A stretch of DNA of 33,445 nt from Pseudomonas entomophila (GCF_013523125.1 NZ_JAAMQJ010000049.1:1-33445), one strand, 5' to 3'. Shown: positions 8,434 through 16,262, counted from the first letter of the stretch. Translations and numbers: made by a program. Notes: generated from the sequence alone by a model not told the origin.

Positions 8434-9654
8434 ATGTCCGTTGAGCAAGCCCCGGTGCACCGTGCCGATTTCGACCAGGTGATGGTCCCCAACTACGCGC
8501 CCGCCGGGTTCATTCCGGTGCGAGGCGAGGGTTCGCGCGTCTGGGATCAGTCGGGGCGCGAGCTGATCGATTTCGCCGGCGGCATCGCGGTCAACGCGCT
8601 CGGGCATGCCCATCCGGCCTTGGTCAAGGCACTGACCGACCAGGCCAACAGGCTGTGGCACGTGTCCAACGTCTTCACCAACGAGCCGGCCCTGCGCCTG
8701 GCGCGCAAGCTGGTCGACGCCACCTTCGCCGACCGCGCGTTCTTCTGCAACTCCGGCGCCGAGGCCAACGAGGCCGCGTTCAAGCTCGCCCGGCGTGTGG
8801 CCCACGACCGCTTCGGCCCTGAAAAGCACGAGATCATCGCCACCCTCAACAGCTTCCACGGGCGTACCCTGTTCACCGTGAGCGTCGGCGGTCAGCCGAA
8901 GTATTCCGATGGCTTCGGGCCGAAGATCACCGGGATCAGCCATGTGCCCTACAACGACCTGGATGCCTTGAAGGCGCAGATCTCCGACAAGACCTGCGCC
9001 GTGGTCATCGAGCCGATCCAGGGCGAGAGCGGCGTGGTGCCGGCCGACCAGGCCTACCTAGAAGGCGCGCGCGCCCTGTGCGATCAGCACGACGCCCTGC
9101 TGATCTTCGACGAAGTGCAGACCGGCGTCGGTCGCACCGGCTCGCTGTACGCCTACCAGCACTATGGCGTGACGCCGGACATCCTCACCAGCGCCAAGAG
9201 CCTGGGTGGCGGCTTCCCGATCGGCGCCATGCTCACCACCGAGGCGCTGGCCAGCCACCTGGCGGTCGGCACCCATGGCACCACCTACGGCGGCAACGCG
9301 CTCGGGTGCGCCGTGGCCTGCGCGGTGCTGGACGTGATCGACACGCCGCAGGCGCTGGCGGCGATCCGCGCCAAGCATGACCGGTTCAGCACGCGTCTGG
9401 CGCAGATCGGCCAGCATTACGGTCTGTTCAGTCAGGTCCGCGGGCTGGGCCTGCTGATCGGGTGCGTCCTGGCCGAGTCGTGGAAAGGCAAGGCCAAGCA
9501 GGTGCTGGACGCTGCCGAGGCCGAAGGCCTGATGGTCTTGCAGGCTGGCCCTGACGTGGTGCGGTTCGCGCCGAGCCTGGTGATCGAGGACGCCGACATC
9601 GACGAAGGCCTGGACCGCTTCGAGCGGGCGGTCGCCACCCTGACCCAGCGCTGA
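8434..9654 (+). CDS. aruC: Acetylornithine/succinylornithine aminotransferase
   Basis: PLP enzyme of 406 residues. In arginine breakdown it converts N2-succinylornithine to N2-succinylglutamate semialdehyde; the same family also acts on N-acetylornithine in biosynthesis. The class III aminotransferase marks are present: N-S-G-A-E-A-N-E (PLP phosphate region), F-D-E-V-Q-T-G-V-G-R, and K255 in S-A-K-S-L-G-G-G as the PLP lysine. The start at 8434 follows AGGAG at 8423-8427. It leads the operon downstream of the ArgR sites. The product of this step needs AruD, which is absent nearby. Confidence 0.93.
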   Translation: MSVEQAPVHRADFDQVMVPNYAPAGFIPVRGEGSRVWDQSGRELIDFAGGIAVNALGHAHPALVKALTDQANRLWHVSNVFTNEPALRLARKLVDATFADRAFFCNSGAEANEAAFKLARRVAHDRFGPEKHEIIATLNSFHGRTLFTVSVGGQPKYSDGFGPKITGISHVPYNDLDALKAQISDKTCAVVIEPIQGESGVVPADQAYLEGARALCDQHDALLIFDEVQTGVGRTGSLYAYQHYGVTPDILTSAKSLGGGFPIGAMLTTEALASHLAVGTHGTTYGGNALGCAVACAVLDVIDTPQALAAIRAKHDRFSTRLAQIGQHYGLFSQVRGLGLLIGCVLAESWKGKAKQVLDAAEAEGLMVLQAGPDVVRFAPSLVIEDADIDEGLDRFERAVATLTQR

Positions 9655-9732
9655 TCGACAGGCGCCGCCGGTCCTCAGGGGGCGGCGGTGCCCGAATTTC
9701 CACGGCGGTGCCCGACAGGTGGCCGCCCCCCC

Positions 9733-9751
9733 GCGCCGCTGCCAGCGGCGC
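9733..9751 (+). terminator. Stable hairpin between aruC and aruF
   Basis: GCGCCGCT, a 3-base loop, AGCGGCGC, then GTGTTTTC. This is a perfect 8-bp GC stem with a short T-rich tail, ending ten bases before the aruF ribosome binding site. It could partly terminate or protect the aruC transcript and so lower or uncouple expression of the following genes. The 5' part of the gap (9660-9720) also carries repeated GGCGGTGCCCGA segments. Confidence 0.45.
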
Positions 9752-9773
9752 GTGTTTTCAAAGGAGTGACACC

Positions 9774-10793
9774 ATGCTGGTGATGCGCCCCGCGCAGATG
9801 GCTGACCTGAACGACGTGCAGCGCATGGCCGCCGACAGCCCGGTGGGTGTCACCTCGTTGCCCGACGACGCGACCCGGCTCGGCGACAAGATCGCCGCGT
9901 CGGAAGCCTCGTTCGCCGCCGAGGTCAGCTTCAACGGCGAGGAGAGCTATTTCTTCGTGCTCGAGGACACCGCCACCGGCATGCTGGCCGGCTGTTCGGC
10001 GATCGTCGCCTCGGCCGGTTATTCCGAGCCGTTCTACAGCTTTCGCAACGAGACCTTCATGCACGCTTCGCGCGAGCTGAAGATCCACAACAAGATCCAT
10101 GTGCTGTCGTTGTGTCATGACCTGACCGGCAACAGCCTGTTGACCAGCTTCTACGTGGTGCCCGACTACGTCGACTCGGCCTGGGCCGAGCTCAACTCCC
10201 GGGGGCGGCTGTTGTTCATGGCCGACCACCCGGAGCGCTTCGCCGAGTCGGTGGTGACCGAGATCGTCGGGCACAGCGACGAGCAGGGGCAGTCGCCGTT
10301 CTGGGACGCCATCGGGCGCCACTTCTTCGACATGCACTATGCCGAGGCCGAACGCCTCTGCGGGCTCAAGAGCCGCACGTTCCTGGCCGAGCTGATGCCC
10401 CATTACCCGATCTATGTCCCGCTGCTGCCCGACGAAGCCCAGGAGGCCATGGGCCTGGTGCACCCGCGGGCGCAGATCACGTTCGACATCCTCATGCGCG
10501 AAGGCTTCGAGGCCGAGCATTACGTCGACATCTTCGACGGTGGCCCGACCCTGCATGCGCGGGTGTCGGGCATCCGTTCGATCGCCCAGAGCCAGTCGGT
10601 GCCGGTCGAGATCGCCGAGCAGGCACTGCTGGGCAGTCGTGCCTACCTGGCCAGTAATGGCCAGTTGCAGGATTTTCGTGCAGTGCTGCTGATGCTGGAC
10701 TGGACGCCCGGCCAGCCGGTCACCCTCGACCGCCAGAGCGCCGACGCGCTATTGCTCGAAGCCGGCGCGCACGTGCGTCTGGTCGCCGTCTGA
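9774..10793 (+). CDS. aruF: Arginine/ornithine succinyltransferase, alpha subunit
   Basis: First step of the AST pathway: transfers succinyl from succinyl-CoA to arginine (or ornithine), giving N2-succinylarginine. The protein has 339 residues. It is paralogous to the next gene, sharing S-x-L-P-D/N-D/E at about residue 22, the F-V-L-E-D strand, F-Y-S-F-R / C-Y-N-F-R, and S-P-F-W-D/E-x-x-G-R-H-F-F. That motif set is characteristic of the AstA fold, and in Pseudomonas the enzyme is a heteromer of AruF and AruG. AAGGAG at 9761-9766 supports the ATG at 9774. Confidence 0.93.
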   Translation: MLVMRPAQMADLNDVQRMAADSPVGVTSLPDDATRLGDKIAASEASFAAEVSFNGEESYFFVLEDTATGMLAGCSAIVASAGYSEPFYSFRNETFMHASRELKIHNKIHVLSLCHDLTGNSLLTSFYVVPDYVDSAWAELNSRGRLLFMADHPERFAESVVTEIVGHSDEQGQSPFWDAIGRHFFDMHYAEAERLCGLKSRTFLAELMPHYPIYVPLLPDEAQEAMGLVHPRAQITFDILMREGFEAEHYVDIFDGGPTLHARVSGIRSIAQSQSVPVEIAEQALLGSRAYLASNGQLQDFRAVLLMLDWTPGQPVTLDRQSADALLLEAGAHVRLVAV

Positions 10794-10851
10794 TGCCTGT
10801 GGTCCAGGTCGAGTTTCGCGGCCGCCGCCCAGCGCCGCCCAAGGAGAGAGC

Positions 10852-11883
10852 ATGATCGTCCGTCCCGTACGCAGCAGCGACCTTCCGGCGCTGATCGAGT
10901 TGGCGCGCAGCACCGGCAAGACCGGGCTGACCACCTTGCCGGCCAACGAGGAGCGTCTGGCCCAGCGCATCACCTGGGCCGAGAAAAGCTTCGCCGGGCA
11001 GGCCGAACGCGCCGACACCGACTACCTGTTCGTGCTCGAGGACGACGAGGGCCTGGTGGTGGGCATCAGCGCCATCGCCGGCGGCGTCGGCTTGCGCGAG
11101 CCCTGCTACAACTTCCGGGTCGGCCTGACGGTCAGCGCGTCCCATGAGCTGAACATTTTTCGGGAAATCCCCACGCTGTTCCTGGCCAACGACCTGACCG
11201 GCAATGCCGAGCTGTGCTCGCTGTTCCTGCATGGCGATCACCGCAGCGGCCTGAACGGCCGGCTGCTGTCCAAGGCGCGCCTGCTGTTCATCGCCGAATT
11301 CCCCGAGCTGTTCGGGCGCAAGGTCATGGCCGAGATGCGCGGGATCTGCGACGAGGCGGGCCGCTCGCCGTTCTGGGAAAGCCTGGGGCGGCACTTCTTC
11401 AAGATGGAGTTCAGCCAGGCCGACTACCTCACCGGCGTGGGCAACAAGTCCTTCATTGCCGAGCTGATGCCGCGCTTCCCGCTGTACACGTGCTTCCTGT
11501 CGCCGGCGGCCCGCGAGGTCATCGGCCAGGTGCACGCCGACACCCAGCCCGCGCTGAGCATCCTCAGCGGCGAGGGCTTCAACTACCAGGGCTACGTCGA
11601 CATCTTCGACGCAGGTCCCGCAATCGAGTGCGAGACCGGCAAGATCCGCGCGGTGCGTGACAGCCAGACCCTGGTGCTGGCGATCGGCACGCCGGGCGAC
11701 GATGCGCCGGTCTACCTGATCCACAACCGCAAGCGCGAGGCCTGTCGCATCGCGGCGGCGCCGGCGCGCCTGGCGGCCGGTACCCTGGTGGTCGATCCGC
11801 TCACCGCTCGACGCTTGCGTCTGGGGGCGGGCGATCACGTCCGCGCGGTATCGCTGTCCTCGGGGCGGGAGTCGCAGGCGTGA
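10852..11883 (+). CDS. aruG: Arginine succinyltransferase, beta subunit
   Basis: Second subunit of the arginine succinyltransferase. It has 343 residues and is clearly homologous to AruF (I-V-R-P-V-R-S-S-D start, T-L-P-A-N-E-E, F-V-L-E-D-D-E-G, S-P-F-W-E-S-L-G-R-H-F-F, E-G-F-N-Y-Q-G-Y-V-D-I-F-D-A-G-P). AAGGAGAGAGC precedes the start. The C-terminus looks complete and normal in length, so the loss of the next gene did not trim it. Only 43 bases separate its stop from aruB. Confidence 0.93.
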   Translation: MIVRPVRSSDLPALIELARSTGKTGLTTLPANEERLAQRITWAEKSFAGQAERADTDYLFVLEDDEGLVVGISAIAGGVGLREPCYNFRVGLTVSASHELNIFREIPTLFLANDLTGNAELCSLFLHGDHRSGLNGRLLSKARLLFIAEFPELFGRKVMAEMRGICDEAGRSPFWESLGRHFFKMEFSQADYLTGVGNKSFIAELMPRFPLYTCFLSPAAREVIGQVHADTQPALSILSGEGFNYQGYVDIFDAGPAIECETGKIRAVRDSQTLVLAIGTPGDDAPVYLIHNRKREACRIAAAPARLAAGTLVVDPLTARRLRLGAGDHVRAVSLSSGRESQA

Positions 11884-11926
11884 GGCGTGGCGCTTCGAAC
11901 CGCCGGTCGTCCGCAGGCGAGGGCGC
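11884..11926 (+). other. Position where aruD is expected but absent
   Basis: In P. aeruginosa the order is aruC-F-G-D-B-(PA0900)-E. Here aruG is followed after 43 bases by aruB. No frame of the roughly 1.46 kb needed for a succinylglutamate semialdehyde dehydrogenase exists, and no dehydrogenase of that kind is elsewhere in the window. One frame of the gap reads N-R-R-S-S-A before a stop that overlaps the aruB start, faintly like N-H-R-P-S-A near the AstD C-terminus; this is too short to count as proof of a deletion scar. Confidence 0.7.
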
Positions 11927-13279
11927 ATGATGAAGGCCCATGAGGTGAATTTCGACGGCCTGGTCGGGCCGACGCACAACTACGGTGGCCTGTCCCAAGG
12001 CAACGTCGCTTCGCAACGCAACGGCCAGCAGGCGTCCAACCCGCGCGAAGCGGCGCGCCAGGGGCTGGCGAAGATGAAGATGCTGATGGACCTGGGCTTC
12101 GTGCAGGGCGTGCTGGCACCGCAGGAGCGTCCGGACATCGCGACCTTGCGGCGCCTGGGGTTCGGCGGCAGCGATGCCGAGGTGGTGCGACAGGCCGCGC
12201 GCGAGGCGATGCCGCTGCTGCTCGCCAGCTGCTCGGCCTCGAGCATGTGGGTCGCCAACGCCGCCACCGTCAGCCCCAGCGCCGACACGGCCGATGGGCG
12301 CGTGCATTTCACCGCTGCCAACCTCAACTGCAAGTACCACCGCAGTCTGGAGCACCCGACCACCAGCCGTCTCCTGGCGGCCATGTTCGCCGACCCGGCG
12401 CATTTTGCCCATCATCCGGCCTTGCCGGAGGTCATGCAGTTCGGCGACGAAGGCGCGGCCAATCACACCCGGCTGTGCCGCGACCCGGGGGAGCCGGGTC
12501 TGGAGTTCTTCGTGTTCGGCCGCAGCGCGTTCGACCCGCGCTACCCGGCCCCGCAACGCTACCCGGCACGCCAGACCCTCGAAGCATCGCAAGCGGTGGC
12601 CCGACTGCATGGCCTGGACCCGGCACGGGTGATCTATGCCCAGCAGAACCCGGCCGTGATCGACCAGGGGGTGTTCCACAACGACGTGATCGCGGTGGGC
12701 AGTGGCGACGTGCTGTTCCATCATCAGGACGCGTTCCTCGACGGCGAGGCGGTCCTGGAGCGACTGCGCGACGGCCTGGGTCGACTTGGTGGCGTGCTGC
12801 GGTCGGTGCAGGTGCCCCGGGACGCCGTGCCGGTCGAGGACGCGGTGCGTTCCTACCTGTTCAACAGCCAGCTGCTGAGTCGCGCCGATGGGTCGGCACT
12901 GCTGCTGGTGCCCGAGGAGTGCCGGCATCACCCGCGCGTCTGGGCCTATCTGCAGCAGGTGCTGGCCGACGAGGGGCCGATCGCCGAGGTCAAGGCCATC
13001 GACCTCAAGCAGAGCATGCAGAACGGCGGCGGCCCGGCCTGCCTGCGGCTACGGGTCGCGCTCAAGGACGCCGAACTGGCGGCGGTCAACCCAGGGGTTA
13101 TCATGACCCCGGCGCTGTACGACACCTTGCTGCAGTGGGTCGACCGGCATTACCGCGACCGGTTGAGCGAGGCTGATCTGGCCGACCCGAGCCTGTTGGA
13201 CGAATGCCGTACCGCGCTCGACGAACTGACCCAGCTCCTGTGCCTGGGCAGCGTCTATCCTTTCCAATGTCACCCTTGA
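11927..13279 (+). CDS. aruB: N-succinylarginine dihydrolase
   Basis: Second AST step: hydrolyses N2-succinylarginine to N2-succinylornithine, CO2 and two ammonia. The protein has 450 residues. The family signature E-V-N-F-D-G-L-V-G-P-T-H-N-Y-G-G-L-S opens the protein, and the C-terminal G-G-G-P-A-C372-L-R-L-R-V holds the cysteine nucleophile of this amidinotransferase-fold family. Two ATGs are available, at 11927 and 11930; homologues usually start M-K-x-x-E-V-N-F, which favours 11930. The ribosome binding site (GCGAGGGC) is modest, so expression may rely on readthrough from aruG. Confidence 0.94.
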   Translation: MMKAHEVNFDGLVGPTHNYGGLSQGNVASQRNGQQASNPREAARQGLAKMKMLMDLGFVQGVLAPQERPDIATLRRLGFGGSDAEVVRQAAREAMPLLLASCSASSMWVANAATVSPSADTADGRVHFTAANLNCKYHRSLEHPTTSRLLAAMFADPAHFAHHPALPEVMQFGDEGAANHTRLCRDPGEPGLEFFVFGRSAFDPRYPAPQRYPARQTLEASQAVARLHGLDPARVIYAQQNPAVIDQGVFHNDVIAVGSGDVLFHHQDAFLDGEAVLERLRDGLGRLGGVLRSVQVPRDAVPVEDAVRSYLFNSQLLSRADGSALLLVPEECRHHPRVWAYLQQVLADEGPIAEVKAIDLKQSMQNGGGPACLRLRVALKDAELAAVNPGVIMTPALYDTLLQWVDRHYRDRLSEADLADPSLLDECRTALDELTQLLCLGSVYPFQCHP

Positions 13280-13293
13280 AGAGAGAATCCGAT

Positions 13294-13584
13294 ATGTCCG
13301 ATGCCCTGCGCCTTATCCTCGAAGACGACGACGGCACCCAGTTGGAAACGTCCTGCACCCGCATGGCGGTGGTCTGGCAAGGCAAGGAGGTGTGGATCCA
13401 GCAGGACGGCCGCGGCCAGTTGCTGATCGGCGTGGACGTCGAGGAGGGCGACACCGAGTACGCCAACCTATTGCTGCGCCCCATGGCCACCAACCTGGTC
13501 AGCCTGCAGCTGGAGATGGAGTCTGCCGAGGCGGGCGAAGACGACGACCACGTGCACGGCCCTGATTGCGGGCATCAGCACTGA
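13294..13584 (+). CDS. Conserved small acidic protein of the aru operon with His-rich tail
   Basis: Protein of 96 residues beginning MSDALRLILEDDDGTQLET. A gene of unknown function at this position is usual in Pseudomonas aru operons (PA0900 in P. aeruginosa). It is strongly acidic. The tail E-D-D-D-H-V-H-G-P-D-C-G-H-Q-H clusters histidine, cysteine and acidic residues and looks able to bind a metal such as zinc or nickel; that is inference. It lies 14 bases after aruB and 10 before aruE, which is a zinc enzyme. The start at 13294 follows GAAGAGAGA. Confidence 0.82.
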   Translation: MSDALRLILEDDDGTQLETSCTRMAVVWQGKEVWIQQDGRGQLLIGVDVEEGDTEYANLLLRPMATNLVSLQLEMESAEAGEDDDHVHGPDCGHQH

Positions 13585-13594
13585 GGAGGCATCC

Positions 13595-14602
13595 ATGCTC
13601 GCCCTGGGCAAATTGCTTGAACTGACGCTCTGCGGTCATGAACCGGCCGAGAAGACTCAAGTGACTGTCAAGGGCGTGCGCTTGCGCTGGCTGGCTGAAG
13701 GTGCGCTCGAGGTATGTCCGGCCGAGCCTGCAGACTGCGGGTTGGATCTGATGTTGTCGGCCGGCATCCATGGCCATGAGACGGCGCCCATCGAGCTGCT
13801 CGAGCGGCTGTTGCACGGTATCGCCAGCGGCACGCTGATACCCAGGGTGCGCGTGCTGTTCCTGTTCGGTAATTGCGCGGCTATTCGCGCAGGCAAGCCC
13901 TTCATCGAGCAGGACGCCAACCGCCTGTTCAATGGCCGCCATGCGCAGTCCAGTGGCTTGGAGGCCTTGCGCGTTGCCGAACTGGAGCAGATCGCCCGAG
14001 GCTTTTTCAGCATCCCAGGACGCAGCCGTCTGCATTACGACCTGCACACGACTGTCCGCAGTTCGGTGTTCGAGCGCTTCGCGGTATACCCTTACCAGAC
14101 CGGACGTGCGCATTCGCGTCGCGAACTGGCACGCCTGGCGGCGGCCGGTGTGCAGGCGGTGCTGCTGCAAGACAAGCCCTCGGCCACCTTCAGTGCCTTC
14201 ACCTACGAGCAGTTGGGGGCCGAGGCCTTCACCCTCGAGTTGGGTCAGATCCCTGTGTCGGCCCAACGCCAAGCGGCCACTGTCGACGCGTGGCAGGCTT
14301 GGCTGTCGGGCGTCATCGAAGCGACTCAGCCGCCACACGACAACTCGCTGGACGGCTTGCAGCTCTTCAGCGTCGCTCGTGAAATCGTCAAGTACAGCGA
14401 CAGTTTTCGCCTGCACGTGCCGGTCGATATCGAACACTTTACCGAGTTGAGGGCAGGCTATCTGCTGGCCGAGGATCTGGCTGGAACGCGGTGGGTGGTG
14501 GAAGAGGAGGGCGCGCGCCTTCTGTTTCCCGATCCCAAGGCAAAAAACGGCTCGCCGGCGGGGCTTCTGATCGTGCCGGATGACGGACAGCGGCTGGGGT
14601 GA
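13595..14602 (+). CDS. aruE: Succinylglutamate desuccinylase
   Basis: Last AST step: zinc-dependent hydrolysis of N2-succinylglutamate to glutamate and succinate. The protein has 335 residues. The zinc ligands of the M14-like fold are visible: H59-G-H-E62 in G-I-H-G-H-E-T-A-P-I-E and H151 in Y-D-L-H-T-T. The catalytic glutamate lies in the F-T-L-E-L-G segment. GAGGAGG precedes the ATG at good spacing. Since its substrate is made by the missing AruD, retention of an intact aruE implies that the dehydrogenase step is supplied from elsewhere. Confidence 0.92.
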   Translation: MLALGKLLELTLCGHEPAEKTQVTVKGVRLRWLAEGALEVCPAEPADCGLDLMLSAGIHGHETAPIELLERLLHGIASGTLIPRVRVLFLFGNCAAIRAGKPFIEQDANRLFNGRHAQSSGLEALRVAELEQIARGFFSIPGRSRLHYDLHTTVRSSVFERFAVYPYQTGRAHSRRELARLAAAGVQAVLLQDKPSATFSAFTYEQLGAEAFTLELGQIPVSAQRQAATVDAWQAWLSGVIEATQPPHDNSLDGLQLFSVAREIVKYSDSFRLHVPVDIEHFTELRAGYLLAEDLAGTRWVVEEEGARLLFPDPKAKNGSPAGLLIVPDDGQRLG

Positions 14603-14606
14603 CGAC

Positions 14607-14640
14607 GAAACGCACGGTGGGCGGTGCCGTCGTGCGTTTC
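14607..14640. terminator. Bidirectional hairpin between aruE and the M91-like gene
   Basis: GAAACGCACG at 14607-14616 pairs exactly with CGTGCGTTTC at 14631-14640 around a 14-base loop. It lies five bases past the aruE stop and 20 bases beyond the end of the convergent minus-strand gene. The stem ends in GTTTC / GAAAC rather than a long T-run, so it is a moderate terminator candidate in both directions. Confidence 0.65.
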
Positions 14641-14659
14641 GCGCCGATGGCGTGCCGAC

Positions 14660-15832
14660 TCAATAGGAGCGACGGCGTGGAAGACCCAGTTCGACGCGCA
14701 ACGCATTTTCGGTGAACGGCGAAGGGTTGGTGTCGGTGGGCGCTGTGGCAGGGTTCTGGTCGAAATCGTAGAACACACCCGTCTCCAGGCCGATCGCTTG
14801 CAGTTGCGCCCTGTCGACCTCGAGCGTGCGGTAGCCAGAGGCCTTCACCGTCGCCCGGCCTGGGACGGTGGTGCCGGTGAAGGCATTGTAGGCTTCGCAC
14901 AGGCAGCGGTAGAAATCCAGCAGCGGCAGGTTGTCGCTGTCCGAGCGCGTCAGGTTGAAGGCCAGGTAACCGCCCTCGGCGGGCCATCCGGCGGTCCACT
15001 GCCCCTGCGCATCCTGCTGCAAGTGATGATCTTCTTCGGAAGGGTCGGAAATTTGAACGTCGAACCGGGTTGCATGTGGCGTCTCGCTGACCTGGATCCA
15101 TGAACGCTTGGCCAACTGGGTCAACAGCTGCTGGCCGCAGTGGGTATGACGCAGGAAAGTGAGGTGGTTTTTCACCGCCTGGATGAAGCCGGTATCGCCC
15201 TTGATGTCGAACGTGTGTTGGGCGAGCGTGGCCAGGGGCGGCGCGAGCGGCGCTTCGAAACGTGCATCGCCGGCCTGCCGACGAGCATAGATGCCCGAGC
15301 CATGAGGATTGTCGATCAGCACGTTGCCCTGAATGCGGCACGTGTCCGAGGCGCTGAGGATGAAGGCAAGCCCCTGGCCCACGGTGATGTCGATGTCGCC
15401 CTTGCCGGTGAACACCTCTGTGATCCCGGCGCCGGTCTTGATACGGCTGCTGCCGTTCCCGGTCTGGATGAGCACGGGCCTGTCCACATCGTCCGCCACG
15501 TTGATCTGGGTCGTGCCGTTCACGGTGTGGATGATGAGGGTCTGCGCAGGGGTGGGTGCCAGCACGAAACGCCTGCCGTTGATCACGGCCAGCAGGTAGC
15601 AGTCGTAGGTCGTGACATCGATGATGGCGCCTTCGGCCTTGCTGTCGAGCACCATGTGGTGGCGCGTGGGCGCCTGGCCGTCCTTGTTCCAGGCCTGCTG
15701 CAGGTAGATGTCCAGCTTGTCGTCGCGATACTCCAGCAGCCGATGCAGCGTTCGCTCGGCGTCGACCGTTTCCTTCCACTGGATGTAGCCGCTGGTTCTT
15801 CCAGAAATGAAATAGGTTGCATAGGGATTCAT
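14660..15832 (-). CDS. M91 (NleD/HopH1-like) effector-type protein with degenerate protease motif
   Basis: Protein of 390 residues with no signal peptide. Residues about 75-200 are rich in short strands with N-G, G-D-I-D-I-T and T-G-N-G-S repeats, suggesting a small beta-helix. The C-terminal part ends E-N-A-L-R-V-E-L-G-L-P-R-R-R-S-Y and contains A-Y-N-A-F-T-G (314-320), both typical of the M91 metallopeptidases of type III effectors. In M91 proteins H-E-x-x-H immediately precedes A-Y-N; here residues 309-313 read R-C-L-C-E, so both zinc histidines and the catalytic glutamate are gone. It is likely a pseudoenzyme or a decayed effector. GAGG precedes the ATG. It interrupts the aruE-alaS neighbourhood and points opposite to both. 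The family call is from motif memory. Confidence 0.6.
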   Translation of the reverse strand: MNPYATYFISGRTSGYIQWKETVDAERTLHRLLEYRDDKLDIYLQQAWNKDGQAPTRHHMVLDSKAEGAIIDVTTYDCYLLAVINGRRFVLAPTPAQTLIIHTVNGTTQINVADDVDRPVLIQTGNGSSRIKTGAGITEVFTGKGDIDITVGQGLAFILSASDTCRIQGNVLIDNPHGSGIYARRQAGDARFEAPLAPPLATLAQHTFDIKGDTGFIQAVKNHLTFLRHTHCGQQLLTQLAKRSWIQVSETPHATRFDVQISDPSEEDHHLQQDAQGQWTAGWPAEGGYLAFNLTRSDSDNLPLLDFYRCLCEAYNAFTGTTVPGRATVKASGYRTLEVDRAQLQAIGLETGVFYDFDQNPATAPTDTNPSPFTENALRVELGLPRRRSY

Positions 15833-15957
15833 GGGATGACCTCGTTGGCATTGGACTGTCCCTGGCTCACAGCGGCCAGGGATTCCAGGCTAGGGCCATG
15901 GCAGGCGCATGCGAGGTAGTTATCTAGTGCGGCGGTTTGGCCAGGGCAGGGGGCCAT
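15829..15957 (-). CDS. Possible small gene overlapping the start of the M91-like gene
   Basis: An open frame whose TGA overlaps the downstream ATG (ATGA), the arrangement of translationally coupled genes. The nearest ATG gives 42 residues (MAPCPGQTAALDNYLACAC...); the same frame extends without a stop to an ATG at 16155 for 108 residues. Third-position GC is moderately high (about two thirds by hand count over the 42-codon version). No ribosome binding site is convincing and no family is recognised. It might be a partner protein, a leader peptide, or chance. Confidence 0.25.
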   Translation of the reverse strand: MAPCPGQTAALDNYLACACHGPSLESLAAVSQGQSNANEVIP

Positions 15958-16198
15958 GCACAGCTGGCAGAAACCCTGGGATATCCCATCGAGGGGTTGC
16001 GTCGGATCGTCACCGCCCGCCTCGCTGGCAGACCGGCTCTTGCTTGAACCCCTGCAGTGTCGAAGAGGCGTGGCCTGCACGGATCTGGGCAGGCGACGAC
16101 TTGCCAGGCGTGAAAAGCAGGCTTTAGCATCGCGATGCAGCGTGTGCACCTGCACAGCCTGAAAAACCGTCCAAACGACTGTTTCTGTCGTATAAACA

Positions 16199-16227
16199 CT
16201 GCACCGAGACTGCAGGACCGATATAAT
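16199..16227 (+). promoter_or_regulatory. Promoter of alaS
   Basis: A perfect -10 TATAAT at 16222-16227, with CTGCAC at 16199-16204 as a weak -35 at 17-base spacing. Transcription would start near 16234, giving a leader of about 40 bases. The rest of the gap from 15833 holds the start region of the minus-strand gene and no other clear feature. Confidence 0.65.
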
Positions 16228-16239
16228 GCGGCCCTTTGC

Positions 16240-16262
16240 CTTGCCTCAAGGCCGCCGTTTCC
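16240..16262 (+). repeat. 23-base element in the alaS leader, shared with the amrZ upstream region
   Basis: The segment contains CTTGCCTCAAGG followed after one base by CGCCGTTTCC. The same 23 bases with one change (C to T at the thirteenth position) occur at 23537-23559. The first half can fold into a small CCTTG-CCT-CAAGG hairpin. It begins about six bases after the predicted alaS transcription start and ends 12 bases before the ATG, so it would occupy most of the leader RNA. Its role is unknown. Confidence 0.6.
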
